Source of the DNA: Ostrinia nubilalis
Taxonomy: Eukaryota > Arthropoda > Insecta > Lepidoptera > Crambidae
Length of the DNA stretch: 64,000 bases
Assembly: GCF_963855985.1 (NCBI RefSeq)
Contig: NC_087095.1
Coordinates: 258,001-322,000, forward strand
Reading direction: 5' to 3'
In this document: positions 1 through 12,600 of the stretch, one piece after another
Layout of the letters: every line of letters begins with the position of its first letter
How positions within the stretch are numbered: position 1 is the stretch's first letter
Made by a program: the position numbers and the translations under genes
Notes under the pieces: model-generated
The model's input: the letters and a program-made list of their open reading frames with translations, nothing else
What the model was told of the DNA's origin: nothing
Database searches by the model: none

Positions 1-185
1 CCTCTCGGAACTGTCAAAAAAATTCACTCTCTATGGAGCTGTCAAACTCTATGGCGTTTCCACCCCGTGATCAATACAGCCGATATCGCCGGGCCCGGCA
101 GCGTCTTAAACGCGCGCCTGTTTGCAATTAGCATTTGCAGTAGAAGAGAGTGCACAAAAATCGTAAGCAATATTCGTGCTCCAAA

Positions 186-2583
186 ATGAAGCTTTCTACG
201 TCAAGATACAGTTTTTGCTTAATGTTTCAAATTGTGGCCATCGTATTCGATTTGTTTTTCAACTGTATAAGTTTGTTCCCGAGATCTCGCGACGGACTTC
301 TTGTAATATTCATGTAAGTTCACAAACATAATATTTAAGTTTCAGCAGCTATTACTTGGGTATTTTACTTAGATAATTAATAAAATTTATTTCTTTTTCA
401 GATTTCAAGATTTATTTCTGGTACTCTCCATCACTACCATGTTGATAACGCTGTTCTCAACATACCTATTCCAGGTACTATGTGTATCTTTAGCTCTAGC
501 TAAACTTTAGCTTTTATTATCACCACATTCACCACGCATGGGTTGGCACCCGGGGCGACTTTCTTTCTGTTGAGCACCCATCCCGACAATCAACCGATTC
601 ACCACAAATCAATCAAATCTCGAGACACTCAACAACGCGTAACAATGTCACTCTTTACGAATATTACACATTAACACAATTACTACACACACACCTATAC
701 AAACAGTTTTATCTTTTTATTAGTATTCTTTTCATTAGTATTCTTAATAAACGTAGTCATAATATCATCCTTACCGATTTCCCGCCTTTTGTATTTATCT
801 GTGCACTAATATTACTATTTATGTATGTTTATCTAGACAATTTTTATGCAGCTTTTTTATTTTTTTATTTTACCAATGGTCCGTGACCCTCACTCGGCAT
901 GGGGCACACTGAAAACCAGCGCCGTGGCCTTCGTCACCGTGGGCCACGGCATATGCTGAGTGGGGTCCCGTTGCAGTGGGCATCTTTTTGGTGAATGGGT
1001 GGCACTGCTCAGTTTACTCTTGTTTTTATTTTGTCTTCTTTTATTATTATGTGCCACTGTCATGTCTATGTAATTGCCTGTATTTGTGTGATGTCCACTG
1101 TAATAAATGTATCTTTCTTTCTTTCTTTCAAATGCGTTTGGGCGAACCAGGGCGAACCGTTACTTTTGTTGCAACTTAATAGAGATAATATGGGTATGGG
1201 TATTCCTCATTCGCGGCAGTAGTAATAGTTTGTATTAAAATATAAATGGGTTTAAATCTCACAATGGACAAGGGTGAAGTTAGGTCAAGGAAACCACAGA
1301 TATGGATCTAATCCATATCTGTGAAGGAAACAATATTTTCATACAAATGTATACCTGCAATACATCCTACCTATACTGCTTCTTCATCAAATCGATAAAA
1401 CTCGAGTTAGGTAACATCAGAATATCTAAGTTGCGCGCGTATATGTACATAACTTGGTTAGGTACAGGAAAAAGGTGGCTTTTCTGGTGGTCAATCAGTA
1501 TTGAAAGGCATCAGGAAATGTGGATGCTAGACGCGATTAGATGTCATTTAGAATTAGATTTTTGATGAACTGGCTGAGAAAACGCGCGCACTTCGATGCA
1601 TGTCGAGTAGCTGTGACGTCAAAGACCTAGCGCGTTGCGACTTGGCAATGACAGTGGGGCGCCACCGTCAATACCGGATCGCTAGTTCCGATTTTTGCCA
1701 TGTTGGAAACCATATAGTTGAACGATGGTAGCGCCCCCCTGTCATTGAGTTTGGTGGGACAGTTCAGCGTGGGTCATCTATACGAGGCGGATTTATAAGT
1801 TGTGTGACTCCTTTCGTATCGTTTGCTTCCGGCAGGCCGGTCTGGTGGAGGTGCTGATCCGCAAGTTCCGCGCGGCGGGCTCGGTGTGCCTGGCGTACAT
1901 GGTGGCGTCGGTGGTGCTGCACACGGCCTGGCTGCTCGACAAGTGGACAGAGAAGGAGTCCATCTCCTCGCCGCTGCTCATCGCCTTGTTCACTATCCAG
2001 CGCGTGTGTGAGTATCACATCACTTAGGGGTTTGGCATTCACTTGATTTGGCAGCTTAACACCAACCGAGAACAAGTCTACTGGGAGTTGGGAGTATTTT
2101 ATTATTGTTCCGTTGCGAAGCACATGGAATTCGCGCGGCGAACAGAACCGCCATAAGCGGAAGTTGGAGTAATTTATTTAAACTATAGACCTATCACGTA
2201 TGGGTCCTGCCAAATGACGTCCACTGTTGGACAAAGGCCTCCGCCAAGGATTTCCATAACGACCGGCCTTGTGCAGAGCCCGCATCTGCAGGCTCTTCCC
2301 GCGACCTTCACGCTACGTCTTCCGGCTCGCGGTCGCCACTCGAAAACTTTTCTGCCCCAACGGCCACCGTCTCTACTAGCTATGCCCCGCCCACTGCCAC
2401 TTGAGCGGATCTCCTCATTTCTACCGGTTTACTATCAAGTCTTCCTGCTGATCCGATTTATTTTGCATCCGCGCAGTGTCGCCGTGGTACTACTTCGTGG
2501 CCAAACGCGCGGCGCTGCGCGTGGCGGACCCACGCATGTGCGAGGACGTGGACTGGATCAACGGCCAGCTGGCGACGCGCTGA
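186..2583 (+). CDS. TMEM138: Transmembrane protein 138, four exons, complete
   Basis: TMEM138 is a small multi-pass membrane protein of the ciliary transition zone/vesicle pathway (Joubert-syndrome gene in humans). The exons read 186-313, 402-474, 1836-2007 and 2477-2583, joined at gtaagt/cag, gtacta/cag and gtgagt/cag sites with matching phases, giving 159 residues; the vertebrate protein is about 162. The product starts MKLSTSRYSFCLMFQIVAIV, and exon 2 contains the family segment IFQDLFLV followed by a hydrophobic stretch ending YLFQ. Exon 3 continues AGLVEVLIRKFRA and ends LFTIQRV, and exon 4 gives SPWYYFVAKRAALRV and ends QLATR-stop. About four membrane segments are expected from the hydrophobicity. 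The start is the only in-frame ATG before the conserved N-terminus. Exons 1-2 are AT-rich and exons 3-4 strongly GC-rich. Introns 2 and 3 carry repeats. The gene converges on Ltn1. Confidence 0.9.
898..1130 (+). repeat. Dispersed repeat ending in (TTTC)n, copy 1
   Basis: Lies in TMEM138 intron 2. It begins near ggggcacactgaaaaccagc and ends taataaatgtatctttcttt followed by a TTTC tract. A second copy is at 58283-58800, interrupted by about 300 bp of other sequence. The simple-repeat 3' tail suggests a non-LTR retroelement end or a SINE; the family is not identified. Confidence 0.65.
2209..2432 (-). mobile_element. RTE-clade LINE 3' fragment
   Basis: Lies in TMEM138 intron 3. Read on the minus strand, the fragment ends in a degraded form of the peptide VQQWTSFG-stop, the C-terminus of an RTE-type reverse transcriptase ORF. 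The same sequence recurs at least nine more times in the window. It is 5' truncated with internal deletions, and non-functional. Confidence 0.75.
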
Positions 2584-2834
2584 GGCATGCGCGCGCACGG
2601 TTAGACTATCCTGGAGCTTACTAATTACTCTTTACTTGAACCCTAAACGTAACCGAGCTATACTAAATAGCTCTTATTTTGTGAGCATCTTTACACGACT
2701 GTCGTTTTGTAACTATTTTATGAGACTGTATGTGCCCGCTAGCTAAAAAAACGCCCTTAGATAACGATTTGGCCGATGTAACATTAGTTTACTCTTGTTA
2801 GTTTTTACGCTGCGGCGCCGCTAAGTAGGTATTC
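2584..2834. other. TMEM138 3' flank / probable 3' UTR
   Basis: AT-rich sequence between the TMEM138 stop and the hAT-like insertion. I see no further coding sequence. No clear AATAAA polyadenylation signal is visible in the first 200 bases, so the transcript end is unknown. Confidence 0.4.
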
Positions 2835-2842
2835 ATCGAGGT

Positions 2843-3685
2843 CAGTGTTTTTCAACCTGTGGGTCGCGACCCCCTGGGGGGTCGCGAGAGGTCGTAAAAA
2901 CTACCTCAGTAAAAAAACAGTAAAGGTTTAAAGCTAGATTTATCCGAAATATAATTATGCAAATGTTGTATACTTATATTGTGGAATCTGTTCAGCGTCG
3001 ATTCTTGAGAGGTCTGTGCTGTAGACTGGGACTTAGACGCAAGTTACCTAGTTATGAGGATAGACTTCGGGAGTTTGGAATGAGCAGTTTGGAAGACCGT
3101 CGGGATGTGGTAGATCTTTGCACCTTGCATAAAGTAGTGAATGGTGCACTCGACTCTTCACTGCTTCAAAAGATACTGTTTAGGGTTCCGAAACGTTCAG
3201 TGCGTCGACCTCAGCTGTTTCATGTACCACTCGCTACAAATAATGTCTCAGTAAATCACCCTATTTACAGAATGTGCAGGGCCTACAATAGTCTTGACGT
3301 TGACAAGGACATATTCCAGCATACATTTCGGGTTTTTAAAAATAAATTAAGAAATGCTGATTAGATTGTTGGATTAGTTGTTGTTGTAGCTAACATTAGT
3401 TTTTGTTGTTTTATCTAAGCACTTAAGTTATTAGGCATAGTTGTGTGCAGTTGTAATTGGTCCATAGATTTGTAAGTGATTTGTAGCTGTATTTTTTACT
3501 AAATAAGTAGTATTCTATGTACTGTAACTGTACCTATTAATAAATAAATAAATAAATAAATATTGAAGAATTTGGTCCCTACAACATCTTCGTAAAAGGC
3601 ATGAAAAAAAGCGAACGGTCGGGGGGTCGCAAAAGTTTTTTTCATGCTAGGGGGGTCGCGTCATGAAAAAGGTTGAAAAACACTG
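2843..3685. mobile_element. hAT-type non-autonomous element with 8-bp TSD
   Basis: The two ends are inverted: CAGTGTTTTTCAACCT at 2843 and its reverse complement ending at 3685. GC-rich gggtcgcgacccc-like hairpin motifs lie inside each end. The octamer ATCGAGGT occurs directly before (2835-2842) and directly after (3686-3693) the element, a perfect 8-bp target duplication as expected for the hAT superfamily. No transposase is encoded. A LINE 3' fragment has inserted inside (2950-3562), so most of the length is not original hAT sequence. Confidence 0.85.
2950..3562 (+). mobile_element. CR1/Jockey-like LINE 3' fragment with (TAAA)n tail
   Basis: An open stretch at 2957-3364 encodes 135 residues resembling the C-terminus of a non-LTR reverse transcriptase: LCTLHKVVNGALDSSLLQKI, then LFHVPLATNN and NHPIYRMCRAYN. 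The same arrangement closes the larger element at 32229-35258 (FLYKLLNG, then LFHIPL, then LNRLCATYN). It ends in a 3' UTR and a TAAA microsatellite tail (3537-3561), also like that element. It is heavily 5' truncated, and is nested inside the hAT element. Confidence 0.75.
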
Positions 3686-3693
3686 ATCGAGGT

Positions 3694-5504
3694 CATCAAA
3701 AGTGCGCGCTGTAAATAAGACGCACAATAGTAGTTTTATTTATGTTACGTATTTTCACTTATCCCCTCTTGATGATGTATTTCGCTCCTGAAAGGATACT
3801 AATCGACTGTTAGACAAAAGACAACACACTTAAAGGATTGTTCGTTGAAAACGCAGCTACAGTGAAGGCAACGGCGAAAAACATGTCATTAAATGGTGAG
3901 ACTGATTACACAGGGATTGCTAATAATATTGTGAAGGATAACGTTGTTGTTAATATTGATTGCACTCGTGCAATCGTGGGAACGACAAGTCGGGAGTGTT
4001 TCTGTTTTTATGAATGAACTGAAGATGCGTCGCTAGTGACGCACCATACAAGCACAAAATAAATATCAATTAAAGCTTCATTCATACACAGACATTGTAG
4101 GTTCCGTGCTTAATCAGTCAGGCCCGGTATCCACTGGTTTCAAGTAACCTATTCCACATAATTACTAGGTTTAAGCACAAAATATACAATTTTACTATCG
4201 ACCAACAAGTTTTAAATAAAATGTTATGAACGTCTCATCTAAAGTGGACTGAGTGGACACCTGGCCTAAGAAGAGTATTTCTGAATGTGAAACATATTAA
4301 CCATTAATTAAATATTGGTGTTTGTAGACAGTTTTAAATTCTCGATGTACAACAAGCATATTCAAATAAATGTTAACTACAGTATCATAAAGGATTAAAA
4401 TAAGTTATAAAGTTCTAAATGTCTATGTATTCAATTATTAAATGTCAATATTGATGGTTGGAACTTGGAATATTTTACTTAAATATTAGCGTAATACCTA
4501 TAAAATGCGAGGAAAGGTGCCAATGGATAGGTATTTGCACAAATGGGATATTGTAAGAACGTCCTCCAGCTGCCACTTTAAGGATTGCCATTGGCCTAAA
4601 GTTAAACCTGGATGATGGAAGACCCTGTCGCACGTGCAAGTGTTGGTAATTTTCATTAAAATAATGTACAAGTAAACATGATCGATTTTCCCACTGTAGC
4701 AATACCCCCATTTAGATGCATAAATAATAAATATGGATGTTGGTTGTGCAATAATCAAATTATTAATCAACGTAATTTCAACTCACGATTGGTGACATTA
4801 ATATTAATCCCAATGGTACACCTACTTGATACCATTCTGAACTTAGGGCGAGATCACACCAGTTGTAGGTTTAAATTGCGGTGACTATAGTACATAGTGT
4901 ATTACAATAAAACCATAACACTTGTAGTTTCAATAATTTACTGTTCCAAAAATCATGGTAGTCATCTTTCAGAAGTTAGATTAATTATTAATAATATCTA
5001 AAACGAATCACTTTTCATTAGAACGGAAACTATTAGACAATATAAATCTTTATACGTGTCGTTATTGTAAAACTTTTTGACTATTAAATTTATAATACAT
5101 TTAATAAAGCAAACGAAGTGTTTTATTTAACGATTCCCTTTAATATTGCTATTACAAACCTTTAAATTAAAATATCAAGAATGGAAGAGTATTTACAATT
5201 TGGTACATTATAATTTGTACTTGTCTAGCGAACCCTTGGTTAGTCTTTCTGTTCCACAGAAGATAGGAAGATATAGGTAAATACTACTATTAGATGAAGG
5301 TAAGTACGCATAAATAAGCCTTACAATTTTATGAATAAGATCTCTGATGTCTGGGATGAATAGGTGGTAGCCACTGATAATGTAATACAAATAATTATAT
5401 TTTTTTGATGGTCTGTTTGCATTATCTGATCTGATATATTAAAGAATATTTCAGCTTTGCATAAGTAAAATAAATACCAGATACCTTTTGATAAACTGAC
5501 AAGT
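3694..5504. other. Intergenic, no gene seen
   Basis: AT-rich intergenic DNA. The open frames here are short and lack recognisable motifs or plausible codon use. No tRNA or obvious repeat structure is visible by eye. Confidence 0.5.
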
Positions 5505-5735
5505 TGACAATAGTCCAAAACGGCATCTGTGTCGGACTGCCGAATCGAGGGTCATTTGTTCGATCCCGTCGTCAGACTCCTTTAGGTTCTTCTGCGACCC
5601 TGTTTTATATTTTATGGAGCAGGAGACCCGCCTTTATACAAGCGTATTTTTGGCTTAACTGGAGCTTATTATATTAGTTGCTGATTACTGTTTAATATTA
5701 GTTAGCTGGAGACGTAATAAATAAAAAAAAAACTA
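5505..5735 (+). repeat. Possible tRNA-headed SINE
   Basis: A B-box-like segment (ttgttcgatcccg, near 5558) follows a degenerate tRNA-like head. A body then runs to an A-rich tail (taataaataaaaaaaaaa near 5717-5733). The layout matches a SINE, but the A box is weak and I cannot name the family. Confidence 0.4.
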
Positions 5736-5837
5736 ATACCTTCATTGAAAATGTCTTGGGGGGGTTTCTTGCACACGCGGAGCTTATGCACTATTGTCGA
5801 GTCTGAAGAGAGAACTGGTCCGATAATGGCATCTATA

Positions 5838-7923
5838 CAGGGTGTTAGGTAAATGGGTATATGAGCCGAGACCAGCCCATGTTAACATACTCATATAAAT
5901 ACTATAGTGGTGTCAGAAATTCTGGGAAAGGTACCATTATTGAGTAATCAGCTGATTCAGTTTTTGTCGCCAGATTGCGTCGTGATACCCCTGAAAATTA
6001 ATAGTACGACAAACTTGCGTAGATAAAACAAATAACAGAATTCATTATTATTTTCTGCCTAAAAATTTTTCTCTGAGAGGCAAAAACCTTAAGCAGTTCC
6101 CCAGGAAAATCAGTCCATCTAAAAAGATTTAGCATAAGTCAAATATTCCCTTACCTTATTTGATTCAATTTGGATAAGTAAAAGTAAACAAAGTGGTCAA
6201 GAATTAATTTTACTTCATTGCCTGTAACTTACTTATTAAAATTAATTGAATAATCATTAAACTTGATAACTGATTAAGGAAAATGAGACATTGTAGGTAA
6301 TCATCTAAATTTTATCATCGTAAATCACGATTATTGAAAAAAAACCTTAGGCATTAAAGAAAGTGTCCAACGCACTGTTTAATCTTTGAAGGACAACGAA
6401 AGGTCCTATTTTTCTCGAACAATGGGACGGCACGTGTAGCGAGAGTGAGACGCAAGACGTATCGCACGGCGGCTTTCACTTGCAAGAAAGAGTTGGAAGA
6501 TCATCGCGGCGCAGGAGTAGGGAAGTGACATTGAAGGCAAAAAATCGATTAAGATTTTTCTCTTGTTCAATAATAAATCGTTGAAGGATTTTTTTTCTAC
6601 AAATAATAAATTCAGGTGCCATTAATTAATTTCCAATCATTAATGGAGACGACATGTGGTTGGGGTTAAGTTTTCATTTCATGATTGACTAATGAAGGTC
6701 GAGTCGTCTCTGGGGTCAAAGTGTCGTAATTACAGTGCCGTAATTACAATCCAGTTGGTCAGTAATCTTGCTGATTGTCTATCAATAGTCTATCGAAGGC
6801 CCACCCAATCACTCATACTATCGTTAATAAAATATTATCATATTAATTATTTTCTAAGAAAAATAAAAGCGTTTATCGCAAATTAAATTTAGCTAAAACA
6901 TTTCCAAAAGCATGGCAGATTACGGTTTTCTTAATTTACCAAATAAAACTGTGTTGTTAGTTTTTTTTCTTCAATATCTTCTATCTGATTTAGACCAATC
7001 GATAGTATGAGCGATTTCAGGTAGGTAGGATCTATCAATTATTCGATAATTGATTTTAAGACATTCCTATTGATTAGTCAGATGGGTTTCAAACAATTTG
7101 ATATTTTAATCGATTTTTTGTAATATCAATATCGATTACCGAATTTATGGAAAAAATAATGACCTCGCACTAGTTGCACCGCGCATGCGCCATGCGGCCA
7201 TGTTTATTTGTTTACATTATTATTTGATCAGTTTGTTGCGATGTTTTGTTGTTCTACGTTCTGGATAATTAGATATTAAAATAGCTAAGTAATACAATGA
7301 CATTATGGTGTTGAGTGGTGTTGGTGCAATAGGACTTTGTGTTTTCTTTAGTGTGATGAACGATTTATGTCCGGGAGACCTTCCGTTCCACGATACCTTG
7401 TGTCATAATGTTTTCGCGGGTGGTTGAATCGACACCACCATACCACCGCGAAGGGAGACCCGGAGATCCCGTTCTTGAAAATAGGATTTCACTACAAGTA
7501 CCTACCCGGTCACTTGAAAGCGTGGGAAGGTAAATAAGTGAGTGGATGGATGTGATAATGTGTTGCGATTCGTTTTGTGAATTAGAGTGAAGTGTTACCC
7601 CCTGAATATCTTGGATTGCTTGCAGAGTCAATAAAAAGAGGTAAGTGAAGAATTGGTTCAAAAGTAATAATAAAAGTGGGCGGTGCCGACTCGCGTCAAA
7701 ATTTGTGAATGAAATACCGTTTGACCACGTTTGACCTAGGAGGGAGTTGCGCGATCGTAGGGCTGTCCAAAAATTAAAATAATAATTATTTATTTAGTTT
7801 TGTATGGGAAAATATTATTTATTAAATATTACGATATCCACTTTCTGACACCACTATAGTATTTATATGAGTATGTTAACATGGGCTAGTTTCGGCTCAT
7901 ATACCCATTTACCTAACACCCTG
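5838..7923. mobile_element. 2.1-kb TIR element flanked by TATA
   Basis: The left end (5838 to about 5918) and right end (about 7842 to 7923) are roughly 80-bp inverted repeats starting CAGGGTGTTAGGTAAATGGG, with only a few mismatches. Both sides are flanked by TATA. A compact 264-bp relative with the same ends and the same TATA flanks sits at 24479-24742, and a partial end lies at 48436-48480. The interior has no transposase. It includes GC-rich and low-AT stretches (6418-6525, 7160-7220, 7360-7520) unlike its surroundings, which may be captured host sequence. The superfamily is not assigned. Confidence 0.75.
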
Positions 7924-8030
7924 TATAATAAAAAATGTTTACTTGTCACTAATGATAAATCCGACGTAAGCCAGTTGATGTTACATAAATCTTATCGCGC
8001 TACGTAAGGGCCCGCGCGTCGCGGTCGGGC

Positions 8031-9682
8031 CTAGAAGTTGGAGCGGCACAGCGGGCAGTTGGCTCTGTGGCTCGACACGAACCACTTGTGCTGGAACAAA
8101 CAATGGGAATCATTCATAGCGTAGGCAAAGAGTAGCATATAAATGATGTTTTAGGCATATTTTTTACATAATGTATTGAACCTCAGTAAATTCCACTTTT
8201 TGCCATAACAGTCAATTTAATTTATTAATTCGAAATCTGACTGTCTAGTAAAAATGTCAAATCTCCAGCCATAGTTTGGAACCCCTGATACTATAAGGCC
8301 CTTTTCACACGTCCCGGTTACCGGCTAACCGGCGCCGGGTATCCGGCGGTGAAGTGTATGGGCATGGTACGTAGCTTTCACATGTTCCGGCGGCGTAATT
8401 AATCCGGCATGCCCATACACTTCACCACCGGATACCCGGCGCCGGTTAGCCGGCAACCGGGACGTGTAAAAAGGGCCTTAGTCGAGCTGCTACAATCCTC
8501 GCGCTTCACTGTGTCACTGTGCCACCGCACGCGCCGCTTGCCGCGCTCGCTTTAGGCCCGCGCATTCAGTGTGGACGTACACTTTGGTTGATGACGTCGA
8601 GTCTGTCATTTCGGCTGTGCTATCAGGCCTGTTCATCTCCGCGAGTTTGCATCGAAAACAAAACACGCACGATGGCCCACCTACAGGATATTATTCGACA
8701 AGGCCTCACATACGAGCGAACATTGACTCACGCACGCGTATTCTTGTGTATGGTGGAAGAAAATAAAGAAAATGGTGTACTAAATACTGTGCAGTATTTA
8801 TCTGCCTAAATAATAATAAAAACACAGAATGTACTTTTTTAAGTTGCCTCAAGACACTGAGAGGTAAATAAGTAGTTAATATTATTCATGATAATTCATG
8901 CTAAATCATGTATTTCCTCCGCCGTTCTTATTATTATTCTGTGGTACTACGTACAGAAGTTTTACTTCGCGAAGGTATTTAAAAAATAGTATGCTCAATG
9001 TCATTAACAATATGGTGTAATTTAGCCTGTCTCAAGAGTCAAGCACCATTTTGTTGACAAACGTCAGTGATCGGCACTGCGCCGAAGCTATAGGGTTGAC
9101 TTCGGTAAAATGATGTGACGTGAGGTGCCAAACTGCGGAAAATGGCGGAGGAAATATATGATTTAGCATGAATTATCATGAATAATATTAACTACTTATT
9201 TACCTCTCAGTGTCTTCAGGCAACTTAAAAAAGTTCATTCTGTGTTTTTATTATTATTTAGGCAGTTAAATATTGCCCATGTTTAGTACGCCATTTTCTT
9301 AATTTTTTCCATCATACACAAGAATACGCGTGCGTGAGTCAATGCTCGCTCGTATGTGAGGCCTTGTCGAATAGTAATCGTGTAGGGTGCAATCGTGCGT
9401 GTTTTGTTTTCGATGTAAACTCGCGGAGATGAACTGGCCTGCTTTGGTTGAGAACGAGGAGTCTGTCATTTCGGCTGAGCTATAAACAAAAGAAACGTAG
9501 CAGTGTGCACTCACGATGCACTCGGTGTGGAAGCGGTTGCGGCACTGGTGGCAGCGCACGAGCGGCAGCTGGCCGGTGGCGGGGTGCAGGCGGCAGTAGC
9601 ACACGTAGCACGGCGGCGCGCTCTCCACGTGCGAGCTGATGGCCGCGCACCACATCTTCACCGCGTTCAGGATCGTGCCGTT
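8031..9682 (-). CDS. Ltn1: Ltn1 exons 25-26 (RING domain)
   Basis: Exon 25 (9515-9682) reads NGTILNAVKMWCAAISSHVE, then the zinc ligand pairs CYVC and CHQC and the FHTEC turn. Exon 26 (8031-8090) gives HKWFVSSHRANCPLCRSNF and a TAG stop. Together they form the C-terminal RING-variant that recruits E2. The tail NCPLCRSNF corresponds to TCPLCRETFF of human listerin, so the stop position is secure. A fold-back repeat of about 0.8 kb fills most of the intron between them. Confidence 0.93.
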
Positions 9683-12600
9683 CTGGGGACGATGTTCGGT
9701 TAGCAGATCGATTCAACGTGATGAGTAATAGTCCTACTTATAGTCTATCCAATATAGCTTGATTAGAATGACAGCTGTCATCAAAAGTAACGACATAACT
9801 TTGTAGTAGCGATCAATGAGAGCTAAATATTGGCGGACAAGAAATAATTCACGTCTGACTTACAAACAATATTTTCGACGACAGTGCTTCCAATAAAAAT
9901 GATAATTTCGTGTAAATGCAGCGTTAAATTACACCAATAAGTAGTAATTCGAAATCATAAAAATCAAGCTAGAGTATTAACGACGTCTCTACAAGGTTAT
10001 CTCGAGTTACAAAAATGTTAGTGTTGGGACATATCGACAAATGTCATATTAAATTAAAACTATTTTTTTTACATTTAACAAATTTTTTTTCTAACTAATT
10101 TTTTAACATATTTAAGTCAAGTTATACGTTTTTCTAAATGTTCACTATTAAAAACCAAAAAACATTTCATTCTTAAATAATCAAACATCGGAAATCAATC
10201 ACCGGTAATTTTTTGGGTATTCATAGCACCGTTGCTCTAGAAGAGATGCCCACCGCCCTCTAGCGAGAGGAAAAAACCACTGAAGAACACTGATGATAAT
10301 GACTACGACTTAGGTTGTACATCTACTTAGGTTTACTGTCTTTAAATTTAAATAAATAAAATAAAATAAAAGGTATTTATTTCAGGCATAGCCCATAAAA
10401 GTGTTAGTAACAAAGGTCTTATAAACTATGGTTAGTAAATCACACAGTAACCTAAACACAATTAACGAACGACAATTTGGTGTCTTTAGTAAGATGGGCG
10501 CGTGTCCAGTGCTGCATGATGGCACTGTCCACGTCCAACCTCGCCGCGACACTCTGCAGGAGGCTGTTGGAGCTGCCACGCACACGGTGGATCAGGGACG
10601 CCGTGCGCTTTCTTAAAATGGCAGCAAAGCTATCTCCTCGAGCTTCTGCCAGCATCCCTGATGCACTGCAGTATCGTCGCAGCCCCATCAGCATCCTGAA
10701 TGCGTCATTATACTGAGTGCGCAGGGCCCTGTATGCTCCTTGGGTGTAGTTTGTCCACAGGCTGCACGTGTACAGAGAGTTACAGTAGGCTTTAAAAAGT
10801 GTGATCTTTACCTGTTTAGTACATCGCGCAAACCTGCGAGCAATCATATTAGCCCTAACACACAAGGCACAACGTAAATCATAATTGTCATTTTTATGAA
10901 TAAAGATATATGAAGAAAAATTGGGTGCATTTTTTCATATCATTTTTTCGAAAACTTATCGATACATCTATGTAAACCGTACGAAACATACCCATCACTA
11001 GTCACATTCGTTTGACAGCCGTCATTCTAATCAAGCTATATTGGATAGACTATAGTTACTGTGTACGGGCCTCCGCTAAAACTTGCGAGGGCGCCCGCAC
11101 GTGTTGAAAAATAGTATGAACGCGGTGTGGCGCACATGCGTGTGACGTGTCCGTACGCGCAGCGGGAGTTAAATACACGGGCGCGTATTTATGGACGGGC
11201 GCATGCAGCGGGTGCGACATCCGCTCGTAAACTCACGCTCCGTGCACCCGCGCAAGCTTTAGCGTAACTGTGGAAGAGCTGCGTTTTGACAGCTTATAAA
11301 AATGTGTCCATCAACAATTTTTAACTACTGAAAATTTACTATAGGCTCCGCCTTGGTGGAATCCGGGCCTAATAGACAAATTAAGTCCGATTTACACCAA
11401 TTAATTATTCAGGAAACCAGGAAATCTGATTGGTTACTCAAAACACTTCTGAGCTCTTCTTCGACTTGGTGGAAACCGGTCCTTGCGAAGACTAGCAAGC
11501 TACATGTGATTGTGTAGGACAGCGGTTCCCGAATGGTGGTCCGCGGAACCCTGGGGTTCCGTGGAAAGGCCGCAAGGGTTCCGTAAAAAATATTATCCCA
11601 CGTTTCGTGACCGACGTTGTTCGCTCGCACCGACTTGTTTGAGCACAAGGGAGGGGCAGGGCGTGCGGGCGGAGTAGTACAGGGGTTCCGCTAGGAAAAG
11701 TATAATCAATTAGGGTTCCTTGGCAAAAAAAATTGGGAAGCCCTGGTGTAGGATATTGACCTGGTAGGCGATGTACATGGCGACCCAGTTGGTGCTGACG
11801 GCGGGGCGCGCGGCGGGCGCGGTGACGCGCGGCAGCGCCAGCGGGAACTCGGGCTCCAGCCGCACCCACAGCTCGACGGGCCGGTCCTCGATGCTAAGTT
11901 ATAGGGGAAGTTATACAATAACCGCGAGGTTGGTATGGCCATGGGTGGTGGTGGGTTGACCTCGGTGTCCTCGAGCTCGGCCCGGCGCGCCAGCAGCGTG
12001 TCGAGCTGGCGGCGGATGAGCGCGGGCGCCACGAAGGCGGCCACGAGGCGAGCTAGGGCCGCCCACTGACCTCGGTGTCCTCGAGCTCGGCCCGGCGCGC
12101 CAGCAGCGTGTCGAGCTGGCGGCGGATGAGCGCGGGCGCCACGAAGGCGGCCACGAGGCGAGCTAGGGCCGCCCACTGACCTCGGTGTCCTCGAGCTCGG
12201 CCCGGCGCGCCAGCAGCGTGTCGAGCTGGCGGCGGATGAGCGCGGGCGCCACGAAGGCGGCCACGAGGCGAGCTAGGGCCGCCCACTGACCTCGGTGTCC
12301 TCGAGCTCGGCCCGGCGCGCCAGCAGCGTGTCGAGCTGGCGGCGGATGAGCGCGGGCGCCACGAAGGCGGCCACGAGGCGAGCTAGGGCCGCCCACTGAC
12401 CTCGGTGTCCTCGAGCTCGGCCCGGCGCGCCAGCAGCGTGTCGAGCTGGCGGCGGATGAGCGCGGGCGCCACGAAGGCGGCCACGAGGCGAGCTAGGGCC
12501 GCCCACTGACCTCGGTGTCCTCGAGCTCGGCCCGGCGCGCCAGCAGCGTGTCGAGCTGGCGGCGGATGAGCGCGGGCGCCACGAAGGCGGCCACGAGGCG

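Noticed and set aside
2214..2624. 136-codon plus-strand ORF
   Set aside because: Joins an antisense RTE fragment with TMEM138 exon 4 in another frame; not a gene.
7365..7661. 98-codon minus-strand ORF inside the 2.1-kb TIR element
   Set aside because: No recognisable domain or homologue by eye; length is within chance for this composition.
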